From assembly GCA_019828595.1 (NCBI GenBank), contig JAHQRK010000001.1:186001-250000 (forward strand): a stretch of 64,000 bases of DNA, read 5' to 3'. The DNA comes from Aphanomyces cochlioides (Eukaryota > Oomycota > Saprolegniomycetes > Saprolegniales > Verrucalvaceae). Of the stretch, positions 42,701 through 53,900 are shown piece by piece. Each line of letters begins with the position of its first letter. The stretch's first letter is position 1. A program made the translations under genes and the position numbers. The notes beneath the pieces are model-generated. The model was not told the origin of the DNA and ran no database searches. It saw nothing but the letters and a program-made list of their open reading frames with translations.

Positions 42701-44158
42701 ATACAGGCCTACGGAGCATACTACCGCAATGACCAGTCCAATACCAAGTATGCGGTGTGGATGAGTCGACACGAAACTTCCCCATTTCTGCATCCAGAAA
42801 GATGCCTGTGATTCAAAGAAACTGGTGTACTCGACCTTGGATTCCTCGCCAAGGTTTTTACTGATATATACCACAATACCGGCACAAAACGCAAACTAAT
42901 AGAATTAGCACATAAATCAGTGAAGAAACTTACGAGGGCAAGGCAAACAACGAGACTGACAGTGTCGAGGGTAGAAAAATCGTGTGTAGGATTTCCAGCC
43001 TGCATGTAGGAAAACAAATCATTCCATGCGCTTGATGTTGAAGTTCCATTGGTAGAGTTGCTTCCACTGGTTATAGCATTATTACAGCCTACACCAAGAA
43101 ATTCAGGGATATGTAAATGGATAACAAAATACCTGGGGTGTAAGATAGTGGGGATGGTGAAGCTGCACAAACACTGCCACAGGAGCCTGCACAAGTCGGC
43201 AATGTTGGGTCGTCCATCGGTAGAATGCAATTGGAGTTGCTTGTCTGGCCACATGGACATTTTGAGCCCTATTTATTTCGATGAGCATACAACGTTTCTA
43301 CATATTGAGCATACCGAGTCCAAAGTACTGGCAGCGATAAAATTGACTTGATTCGGAGAACCAACACTGTTCAGCTGGTATTGGCCCATCTTATTCAATA
43401 AACCCAAGCCAGTATCGCAACCAGTGGTGGGGGAGCAGAGAACTTTAGCAACAATATCTCCCTTGGAATATTCGTACACGTCTCGAGCCCAGTCGTCACC
43501 AACATAAAACGTTGCCTCTTCGATAGCAGGATAGGACACTGATGCGTTATTAGCTGCTGGATAGAAATGCACTTGGTTCACGTCAATAAAGAGTGTTTGG
43601 CTGGGGTGACACGCATAATTACACCAAACATTTTGCAGAACTTGCTTGGAGACATCACAAAGTCCAGCAATCATGCGATATTGGGTTTGCATCGTCTTGT
43701 ATTGGTCTTCCGTGCAACACAAGTAATCTTGCTTCAAGCCAATGATTTGTTGCTTGTAGAAGAGCGGACAATCTTGCTGAAACGCCGTTTGGTTTGTCGG
43801 ATCCCATTCCGAAAACTTATTCTTCAGCTTATTCTCATATGCGTCCTATCCTCGTGGTCAGAAACTGAACGAAAGGATTCAATTTTGCCTCAGCACTCGT
43901 AGGAATATAGTTTGCAGGTACCGACGAGCCCGCGTTGACTGCCAGTGGATTAACGCCCATCATGGAGCACATGCCAGTTCCACGCTTGAATGTTCCAAGT
44001 CCAAGTGTTTGTGCCAGAGGATTCGTCTGAGGCGATGACAAACACGTTTGGCCATTGGAATATTTACATGCTGTGAGGCCGCTTAGTTTGCTCGTCGATA
44101 TTTGTGCTGACGTGAAGCCCAAGAGCCCTAGCAGCGCAACGGCCACGGAGCTCTTCAT
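39790..44158 (-). CDS. NPC1-like intracellular sterol transporter
   Basis: Seven exons on the minus strand: 44158 to about 43859, about 43850-43315, 43268-43133, 43088-42934, 42895-42475, 42432-40214 and 40173-39790. Introns are 38-46 nt except the first, whose best reading is a 25-nt intron joining KLNPF to DAYENKLKNKF (otherwise a 1-nt shift). The protein starts with a signal peptide (MKSSVAVALLGLLGFTSAQ), has the Cys-rich N-terminal sterol-binding domain (CCTEDQ, CNYACHPSQTLF, CPCGQTSNSNC), then TM1, a luminal domain and the sterol-sensing/patched membrane block (VIMEVVPFLTLAIGVDNIFL), a second luminal domain, and a last membrane block (NGLSVVNLIIAAGVSVEFCS). NPC1 moves sterol out of late endosomes. 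Oomycetes such as Saprolegniales have sterols of their own, so a role in sterol sorting is expected. All parts are intact. Confidence 0.9.
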
Positions 44159-44591
44159 CCCGTTCCTCTGTTGTGAGAAACAACACGTTATGGAACATTC
44201 CTATCCGGATGACGAAAATAGGATTGTCGTCATCTTTGAATGAGACATGCGTCACCAATTGTAGGCGCAAAGTCCATTCGTTATCCTTGGAAATACACAC
44301 TCGTGTGCTGCATCGCGTGGACACTGGAGTCGCGCTTGGCGCTATGCACCCATGATGGCAAGGAGACTTAAAATACGGTGCATGTGTTTCCATCTTTTTG
44401 TCAGTGTCGCAAATGGCGTGGTAATGACAAGATGGCATGGATGCACTTGAAAGGCATGAAAAAAAAACGAAAATAGGTTCGTCGGTGGCAATTTTTCTGC
44501 CCGAGCATTGTGGAGAAACGCAATACTTGTCAACACAATTGACAGTAGGAAACAAACCTGGTGTTTCCGCTTGTCTACGAGGAGAATCCAT
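44064..44591 (-). other. Unrecognised open frame upstream of NPC1
   Basis: A 175-codon minus-strand frame (MDSPRRQAETPGLFPTVNCV to TKRPHSM) overlaps the first 95 bases of NPC1 in another frame. It has several cysteines and no motif I know. It may be a spliced small gene, an upstream ORF of NPC1, or chance. Confidence 0.25.
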
Positions 44592-44674
44592 ATTTCTAGC
44601 ATATCGTAGTAGTCCTTGAGTTCGACCTAACGAGAATTCATATTGGTGTTCAATTTCTATGAGATAAAAACTCC

Positions 44675-47600
44675 TTAGTTGCCGCGGCGACGGGCAAGTG
44701 CAGCTGCAAGCTCCGAGTTGACATTGCTGGACGGTTGAGTGATTTGCTCCCCAAACTTCCGGACGTTGGACATGTTAGCAGATGGAGCTAAAGTGTTGCT
44801 AGAGGAGGATCGTCGAGCTTTTTCTGCAGCCTTTCGTGCCTTCTTCTCCGCCACACGCCGCAATCGTTCCTCTTCACGCTCCTTTTCGCGAGCTTCTCTG
44901 CGAGCAGCACGCAATGCCATTTCTTGTTCTCGTTGGGCCTCGCGCAATTTCTTTCGCTTGCGTTCGCGTTTCTTTCTGGCGTCCAAGTATTGTTGAGGGA
45001 CTTGATCGGACTCAGCCGCAGTGACAATTATTTCACCTGGAAGAAATTAGACATGAAGTTTGCACATAGTACCTGGACGGGTCGAGATTTCAGACTGGTT
45101 TCCAGTAACAAATTTTATGGCCTCTGATGGGCTGTTGGATATGACCGATGCTGTTTTGAGGCGAATAGTCGATTCAAAAGTGATAGAGATGTTGCGAAGA
45201 GCATTGACTATCAGGACAGCGATTTCAGTCTTCTTCTCAGAGGCGAGTAACTGATCTTCCAACATTTCAGTGGAAAAACATCCCACAACTGAGTCAACCA
45301 CCCGGACAGGTGTGTAGCATCTACACATTGTAAATTAAGATGAATCTCTGAAGACGAATTAAGTACCCGCGATCGGGGACTGGATGCATATTCATGCACA
45401 CGTCTGCGCAATATATGTTTCCAGTGACACGGCAGTGATGACGGCGAGTAAAGAGAGAAAACTTCTTCTGGGTCGCCATGCATACAAGTGTAGACTTGTT
45501 GTCCTTCCAGTGGGAAGTGTCTGGTGCAGGCAGTGCAGCAGCCGGGGTTATTCGGAGTATAAAATAAGGATCTGCCAGGGGACTCATAACAATCCCTTCA
45601 ATTGATTGAAGCGGTATTCGGCGTCGCAACGAAATAAGCGGTACAATTGTCTTTGTCTTGGGGTCATGCATCGGTGTTTGTTGCTCAAAGAGATACAACG
45701 CAGCAGTTGTCAGGACTAAGTAGCGAGGGACGCTCTGACCAATTTTAGAAACCTTGTGGATGCGGTCAAAGAAGAGAAGCTTTGAACTTTCGTCGCCATT
45801 GTATTGTATGATACGAAGAATGGCGTCTCGGACTTCATTGTCCCGGCAATAATCATTGTCATAGGGGCGATACAGACTGACTCGTTGACGACCCTTGTTG
45901 TTCTTAGAGTACAGCTTAGCAATGTCGGCACTGAGCTGAAGGAGATGACGGCGTCCTGCGTATTTATTCCACGCTCGTTGGATACGACGCACGAAGACAC
46001 CAAAGGTACGTTCACGTAGCTTCTCGAGAGCAAAAAAGGTTTCGGGAGTGCGAATGAAAATCATTGATTTGCCCCATTGCACTTCATCTTTCAGAGCAGG
46101 AATATCTTTTATAGCTGCCTTGACAATGAGCTTGCATCCTGCAGAGTCCTTTCCGCTGAATTCGGGAGACGTCTCACGACTGAGCCACTTGAATCGATCC
46201 AAGAATCGTCCATACTCGCCTCGATATGCGTAGCCAGCGCGTCGCACTTTGACATTTTCAAGAAGACCAAGGTACTGAATCTGGTGTAGGACGCGTTTGT
46301 CGTCGATATTGTTCGGTTGCTTTCGTTCATTTGATTTGATGCATCGAACATAATGTGGTTGGCAGTCCATGAGAGCTGTCACAAGCGCTGCGCATTGAGT
46401 ACGAATTTTTGACCCAGCAGTCACAACGGCTTTTCTTTTGCCTGGCTGACCATCTTCGTCGGTGTTTTCGTTTTGGAAGAGATACTGCATAAGCTTATTA
46501 GAGCTCTTCTGTAAAAGAGACAAAACATCTACGAATAAGATGAATCTAACCTTTTTGCTCGATGTTTACCCTTCGTCAAGCTTTCCTTATTGGCTTCCCC
46601 AAAACCCAATACATTATACTGGACATTGCCAGCATAATGTTTGATCTCAAAGACTCGGCCACGCTTGCTGAAATGCGGATGGCCTTTGTGAACACCAGTC
46701 ATTTTTTCAAGAAATGGCAGGTCCACGCCCTCGCCCTGCTGGCTATGCATGGTTTTGATTGTATCGTCCAAAACATAAAAGATGCCTGGCGGTTGCTTGG
46801 CTTCAATGAGATCACACACAACTTTGTTGTTGAAGAATGGAATTGGAGTCCAAGTAATCCTAGCACAAATTTATCAGTACATACTAGTGGGAGATTTGCA
46901 CAACCCTTCACGAGCATACTCAGCCTGCTCTGATTGGAGAGTCAGTTCGATGAAAATTTGCTGGAGTTTTTCATTGACATAGTTGATGCAAAATTGCTCG
47001 AATCCATTCGTGTCGAAAATTTCGAAGCCATAAATGTCGAGAATACCAATACTTGCAAGATCAGATGCATCTTGTTGTTGCTTCTCCACATCCAATGCCA
47101 CGTTGATGCGCTCGACCAAAAAATCAAACATGGACGAGTATAAAAACTTAGCAATTGCATCTCGCTGGCTTCGTGCTTGGTCTGGATTTTGGGGAACTTC
47201 GTAGCTCTCGATTTTCCCTCCCTAAAGTTACTTAATTAAGCAGAGTCTCACGAAGAATGTACGAACAGGTGCCATTGTGTGAAGCCATTTGAAGCAAAAG
47301 GCTCGAGAAAGAGCTGGTCCATCAAGACCAAGAAGTTTACATGCAAGATCAAGTGATGATGTTTCAGCCACAGCACTGCCCTCTGCGTCTTCCACTTGTA
47401 AGGGTGCAAAATCGACATTTCCGAGGTGGAGAATTCCCGCAAGCATTTGAACAACGAGCTCGATTTGCTTCTTTTTGATACCAACATGCTGCATTGCGGT
47501 CATTGTGGCTTGGAATTCTTCCTCATCATTCACATCGTCAACTGAGAAACATTTCGAAACACGTAAGTATTGGTAGTCACTCGGGTTATTCGAGAGTCCA

Positions 47601-48298
47601 AATGACGCTCGTGCGCTGCTTGGAAGGCCAGCTAGAAGCTGATAAAAGATGTGAAAGTTGCGTTCGCCTTTCCCCGGCTTGACAATACGCGATTTCTCAA
47701 GCAAATAATTTGTGACATGACCACCTTGAGGACGTCCAGCTGCATCAAAAAGCAGCTCAAAGTACTTGCCGAAGCGGGAAGAGTTGTTGTTTCGCACGGT
47801 TTTCGCATTGCCAAAGGCTTCCAATAGAGGATTCGATTCGAGGAACGTGCGCTTCACTTTATCCACACCCTCGCCACTGCCGGAGATACCAGCAATATAA
47901 TTTTGGATCTGCTTCGATGCTTCCGTTTTGCCTGCACCACTCTCACCTGATATAATCACGCATTGGTTTTCTTCATCGCGCACCATCGTTCGGTACGTTT
48001 CTTCGGCCGTCGCGTAGACATGAGGCACAACGTCGATACGTTGCTTGTGCGCATAGTACTTCATCATATCTTCGTTGTAGATGTCCAGCCACTTGTATGG
48101 GTTCACACATACCAAGACATGCCCGATGAACGTGTATATTTGGTCTGCACCGTGGCGAGCTTTGAGGTTCTCGAGGATGCCATTTTCGCTAACAGATGGC
48201 AAAAGCACCATATCATCTACTCCAACCACAGCTCTCTCTGCATTAAATGCCGATACAGTCCCCGCACGGCGCGGGGGTCCCTTGGCTTGGCGTCCCAT
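44675..48298 (-). CDS. Class-I-like myosin with TH1 tail and degenerate FYVE
   Basis: Six exons with introns of 30-46 nt. Start [20 protein letters not shown] at 48298. Motor: GESGAGKT P-loop, [16 protein letters not shown] switch [21 protein letters not shown] (switch II and relay), actin-binding part and converter, then one IQ-like segment ([20 protein letters not shown]). The tail follows the TH1 pattern ([36 protein letters not shown]), but between its halves sits a FYVE-like insert: W-x2-D ... RRHHCRV ... DRG ... PVRVVD. Of the eight zinc-binding positions, three usual Cys read T, T and V. The C-terminus is a long basic helix ([20 protein letters not shown]...) and ends [12 protein letters not shown]. 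Class I myosins link membranes to actin. A FYVE would suggest PI3P on endosomes, but the missing ligands make zinc binding doubtful. Confidence 0.88.
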
Positions 48299-49320
48299 CT
48301 CGACGATGCGAACAGCCGCAGATTGTAATGATTGTTGCCAGGATGGGTCATCCGGATAATGGATTGCACATCTTGGTTGGAATATTAACCCTTTCGGTAC
48401 ATTTCAACCAATTAAACAGTGTTATCGCTAGACTATGCACGCAAAGCTTGCCAAGTTAAGTCATTAAAAAAGTAAGGACCCTGATAAATATTATAGGCAA
48501 GTCTACACTGTCAGGTCGACTATGGTGAGAAGACATGGTATGTGGATAGCTAGGCATTGTTGATATGGCGAATGCTGTGCCAATATTATGAATATTTTGG
48601 ATGCTCGTCACTTTCCACAGTCTAATAAATAAGCTTGTGTGGCGATGACTGCCAAACGCTTGGGCCTGACTGAACGCTAGCATGAAGGCAATCGAAAACA
48701 GAAGTTATAGATTTATACTTCACTAATTTGGCTGCATACTGTTTCACAGCGCTGCCACCTTGTTAGATTTTCTTGCCAATTTCATTTGCCAACCCAAATT
48801 CAAAACTCTTGCAAAGAATATGTCGAAATAAATCAATTGCATACTTCAGACCTTGCCGACGTTTCCTATATGATTAACAACTTGTTTAGATTCACTACCA
48901 GCCATTCCAGATTCCAGATCCAAAGCATCTCAAGGATGTACAGGACGACTACAAAATACGCTAAGAGGCTGTGTGGACTCTTGGCAATGAGATCAGAGGT
49001 AACTTGAGCCTTTATGTGAAATGTGGGGAGTACAAATCTGCTTCGAAAAACAAAGACGAATTGTGAGTCTGTAACAACCAGGATTTGAGTCGCTGTAGCG
49101 ATAGATTATAAACACCATATGCCTTGTGAGAGGGTAGTTTTCGCTTGACATTTCTTCCGCAAGTTACATAAAGCGGCCAAAATTTCGAGGAAGATAACAA
49201 TTGACAGAGCGGGGTCTATCAACATGAAGACTGAATTTTAGTAGTCATTCGTCATGAAATCCAATGAGTTTGGCAAACGTTTCTCAATCTCGTCTATGCT
49301 CCATGGATTCACAATTACCG
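48299..49320. other. Intergenic region, no gene seen
   Basis: Region upstream of the myosin start. Frames of 60-75 codons on both strands look like chance. The myosin promoter should lie in the first few hundred bases; I cannot point to a specific element. Confidence 0.5.
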
Positions 49321-49329
49321 TCAAGCATC

Positions 49330-50170
49330 GATAATTCTCAAGCTCGCGATAATTACAATGTGGGCTTGTTGACAAAAAAGCTTGAAATGGAATGGCTCCC
49401 TTTGACCGCTATCTTCACTGCCATTGAAATACCCTTCATACTGTTCTCTGACGCAAGGGCCCACATAAACGACGTACTCATAGTCATCCCCGGTGAAATA
49501 ATACATTTTCTTGTAATGCACCATGAAGTATGCAAAATTCTTCTTCGCTTGAATTGCCTGTAAACTCATCAAAATGCCAAAGACCAGCTTCGCAATGCCG
49601 GGACTTCCAATCTTAAGTTCCCGTACACATGTGTTTCGCTTCGATGATCGTGGCAACGAATTCGTACTCCTTTCTAATGAAAGCCATATTTGTAGTACCT
49701 TGAATGAACTTTTTTATCCACTGGAAGTTAAGTTTTCTCTTGTTCAAGGCTCGCTGTTCATATAATTTCAATGTATTCCATGAAACATGGCAACGCTGGT
49801 TCCTTGGCAGTTTGTCTCTTAGGAGTTGACAAATGCTCATTCGCCTCTGCATACACAGACATTGCATTTTCCTTTGTTTGATCGCATCATCCAGCATATC
49901 TTCGGCATTGTGAAGCCGTTGCTTTACCTACTCGACCGTGCGCATCAATTTTTGAAGTTCTTTATTTCACATCCATGCTACGTTGTCCTACAAGCTCATT
50001 TCGATAAATTCGTTGAAGCCTTCATGCTCATCAAGTTGCGCCAGTTGGATGCAATTCGTCAACACTTCCAGGCCCAGCCACTCAATACACTGGTTCTTTC
50101 TTTACGATCCAGAATCGCCCACAAGTACGTCTGCGCAATGAGCGCCCAAAATTCTCTTCGCCGCATGTGA
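49330..50170 (-). pseudogene. Unrecognised gene relic with three internal stops
   Basis: On the minus strand a protein-like frame reads QLAQLDEHEGFNEFIEMSL, stop, DNVAWM, stop, NKELQKLMRTVE, stop, VKQRLHNAEDMLDDAIKQRK, then QRRMSICQLLRDKLPRNQ, NFQWIKKFIQGTTNMAF and EYEFVATIIEAKH, and after a 1-nt shift near 49630 continues GSPGIAKLVFGILMSLQAIQ and YYFTGDDYEYVVYVGPCV. The stops are TAG, TGA, TAG, each one C-to-T step from CAG or CGA. Coiled-coil character in the first half. I cannot name the family. It is the only clear relic on the gene-dense side of the window. Confidence 0.5.
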
Positions 50171-50195
50171 GCATCTCTTCAGTACAATATGGCAC

Positions 50196-50540
50196 TTGAA
50201 GAATATCGACGAGCCATTGATTTGTGCTCGCAGGTCTCCATCAGTTATCGAAACGCCAAATCTCACTACCAAGGTGGTTGTCTCCCGTCTCTCCAGAAGT
50301 AAGCATCAAGTGGCTGTTGTGTCAATACGGCAGCTGATTTTATGCCCGAATCCTTCGTTGCTGCAACCCCCTTTGATGCATCTGATGAGCAATCATGATG
50401 GTGCCAAGATGATTTTTGTTGTTTACCGCTCAGTCGAACTGGAAGTGCCTGGCGATGTCAAGGCACTTTCAATGCTGAGAATCGAAGGTGCCAGCATCGA
50501 CGTTTTGGGACGTCGCTTCTATTTGTACTCACTTGCCTAA
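50196..50540 (+). other. Unrecognised 114-codon frame
   Basis: Frame from about 50196 to 50540 ending IEGASIDVLGRRFYLYSLA. It contains GAKMIFVVYRSVELEVPG. It begins with a non-ATG codon at the left edge and may be the last exon of a relic. No motif recognised. Confidence 0.25.
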
Positions 50541-50999
50541 TTCGGGTTTTCGCAACTTTACAGTCAGATTCGCATTCTTGTAGACTGGAGATCATCGAGG
50601 AGGACTGTACGGTACTCTCAGATCCACTGTCATCAGCCTAGTCGTGATAAGATATCGTCGAACAGTACAGTATGGTAAATTAGCTGTGGTCATCTGAAAA
50701 GGCGCGACAAAAGCGGAGAATACTCTGGCGTGCGATCATGCCCTCGGGAAAGATGCAAGGTGAGGTGAATTCACTCGGGAGATATCCACGGTCAAGCAAG
50801 CGTCGCACCTGTCGTCTTTGGCTTGACTGAGCATGTGCTAATGTGCATTTTACCTCTATCTTTTTATATATCCGTGGATGCGTATCGTCCTCGCAGATCT
50901 CTTCATTGATTGGGTTACTATCACTCAGAGAGAAGCCTGTATAAATTAATAGTGTAAAAGCAGCCCGAGAGCTGATCATTGGCAGTTGCGCGCATCTCG

Positions 51000-53900
51000 A
51001 TGGACTGCGGCGTGTTCCAGCAGTGCTTCCCGCAGCAATTGCTGTCGCCATCCGGCGCAGAAACCCTAAGGAAACGCGCTTTCAGATTCCATGCCTTTGA
51101 CTCTCAAACGCGACTCCCGGAAGAAACGATCTACTTGAAGCTCTTCAATCCGATCGTATCCTTTGGAATGACCTTTCGCCGAGCACCGTCCAATCCACCC
51201 CCCGTGTATTGGTGTCAAGTCGATAAAGTCGAAGTCGGGTCCGATGCAGAAAGCGCAGGTGTGCTGACTGGTGCTTTTCTTGTCGAGGTTGGTTTGAAGA
51301 ACATGAAGTACGTCCAATACAATGAAGTGCTTGCTCGACTCAAACATGCACAAGAAGACGAAGCGGGTGATCTTACTCTAGTTTTTTCCCAGTCTTACAT
51401 GAATCGCGACCCTCCTCTTCCATCAAGCGGCCCTCGTTGGCCAGTTCCTGGCGAGTCAATCTATGATGTGCGGGAAAACGAATCGTCGTCTCGTCCCCGC
51501 ACCGCATCGAATATGACTCAGTTTTGGATGTCCGATCAACATGCAAAATCGTGTGTAGCATGCAGCGAACTTTTCACGTTTTGCCGGCGGCGTCATCATT
51601 GTCGGTCCTGTGGACAAATCTTTTGCTCAAATTGCTGCCATCGCTTACCTCCCTCATTTAAACCCAGAGATGCAACTATGCATTGGCTGCGGAACCAGCT
51701 CGTTTGTCATCAATGTCATCGACAGCTTAAAGAAGGCCTTCTTCATGCTCAACCTGCAGTCAGATCAAAATCTCTACCACTCCCACCACCCACAGCCTCA
51801 GCGAAACTTCATCGGTTATCATCACTTCATCCACCAACGCAATCGCCACCTGAGGCTGGAAATAATCTACCGAATTCAATCCCTGAAGAGCACAATCAAT
51901 TTCTTCAAGACATTAACCCTATCCTTTATTCTATTTTCCCGAAGGCAAGAATGCTCTTGACTGCAACGTCCACAAATGCCCTCAGTTTCCACAAAACGCG
52001 ACCAGCCTCACTTCAGAAAACACCCAGCCGTCTTCGCCGCTCTGGTAGTGAGCCAGACCTCATACGCCGGGTTCATTTTGCTGTCGATGAAGAAGAGACA
52101 TCCAACGAAACACGCCCCCGTGTCCATTCACACGCATCGTTTGTACGTGATCTTCCACCTCTATTTCAGGACGGCAATTATCAGCTCTCAACTGCATGTG
52201 CTAATGCCATGGATCTTCCAGATATTGCTGCGGCACACGCCAGGAATCGTCAATCGATGGCAGAAGATGCAACAACTTTTGTTCTTGACAGGCTAGTTTC
52301 GGCGATGGAACGGTCAAATGTTTCCCAGCTCTCAATCGCAGATCAGTGTGCCTTTGTGGACGTATTGCTATCACTTAGCACCGAAACTGCAGTGTCTGTC
52401 GAAGATGGAGTTGCTGGATGTAGAATCAAGTGCTTTCCTGGTGGCGCACCCACCGACAGTTTTCTTGTTCCTGGTGTTTTGTTGAAAAAACGTACAGCTC
52501 GCAAATCGATGCGAAACACTGTCGATAAACCGCGAGTGCTTGTGATTGCCTCGGCGCTGGATTATCACAAGGACAAAGAAAGTTTCAGCCCTCTTGAAAT
52601 TGTAGCTGGACTTGAAACGGAGTATATGAGGATAGCTGCTGAAAAGATCAAGCGACTCCGACCTGATGTTGTCGTATTTGAGCGACACGTCCACCGCGTA
52701 GCTGAGGAGTGTCTTGCCGTGGATGATATTGTCGTAATCAAAAACATCAAAGACGAGGATCTTCGGCGGATTGCTCGCGTCACACGGGCTGCAATATTGA
52801 CAACGGTTGACCACGTAGACAAGATGGACGCTGATGCTATTTTGGGCACATGTAAACAGTTTCGCGTTTGGACACCAAATCCACCAGAGACAACCCAGAA
52901 AAAAGTGAGCAAGAAGAAGTGTGTCGTTTTCGAGACTGATGATCTAGTTTCTGGGGCCACGATATGTCTCCGTGGAGCCAAAACCAAAGCTGAATTGTCT
53001 GAATTGCGAGAGATTCTACTGCAAATAATTCATCTCGCGTACCACCTTCGTCTCCAGCGAGCGATATGGTCAGCATGGGGCATTGCTCCCATCAAGGGAG
53101 CAAGTGCTAGCTCGAATGGGCCATCTCCTTTTGATTCGATGTACTTGAAGCTCCGAGAGAATTCCCTCAGTATGCGTGCGGCACTCAAGTTGGAGCAACT
53201 GAAATGTATCTCTTGCAAATTTGTCGAAAGAAAGGCGCAGGCTGTTTCAGTGCAACGAAGGAGGAGCTCAGGAAGTTTGGAATTCGAGAAGCCTACCCAA
53301 CCATGTTCATGTCCTCCAGACATTCGCACTCCACAATGGCCTTTCCAGCTGGTCGTCTCAACATGCTGGAGTCGTCTTGATGCGAATATCCCATCTGTTG
53401 CTGAGTGGAATGTACTCCAGTTCTATAATACTGACAGCGATTGCAGTTTGGGCCAGTTCTTGACCAAGTACTGCTTTGACACGGCTGCTGCGGTCTACAA
53501 AAATGCCTTTCGAACACATCAATTGAGCTTTACTCACGACATGGCTCGTGTTCATATTCGTGTTTTATCAACACAAACTCAGCCTACCAAGAAGAAAGGC
53601 GTTGGAGAGGTGCTCAAAGATATGGTCAACTTCGCCAGATCCGTCGTACAAACAAGCACAACACCCATTACTTGGATTGCTCATGGTGCGTCATCATCTC
53701 CAGTCTATACAGAAATGACTCACGACATGCTATCTTATTCATTTGGCAAATTCCTCGAAGATCTCATTTACATGAAGCCCCTTCCTTTTGATTCTGTCTA
53801 TCCTGAGCTAGAAGACGCTGTTGCCGATCAATTATGCGTGCGCTATTTTGCCTGCAAAGACGTTGTAGTTGCAGTCTCAACCGAACGTATTGAACCCGTC

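Noticed and set aside
51610..52296. Overlapping plus-strand frames within the PIKfyve-like gene
   Set aside because: They are alternate frames of a continuous 1582-codon gene with clear domains.
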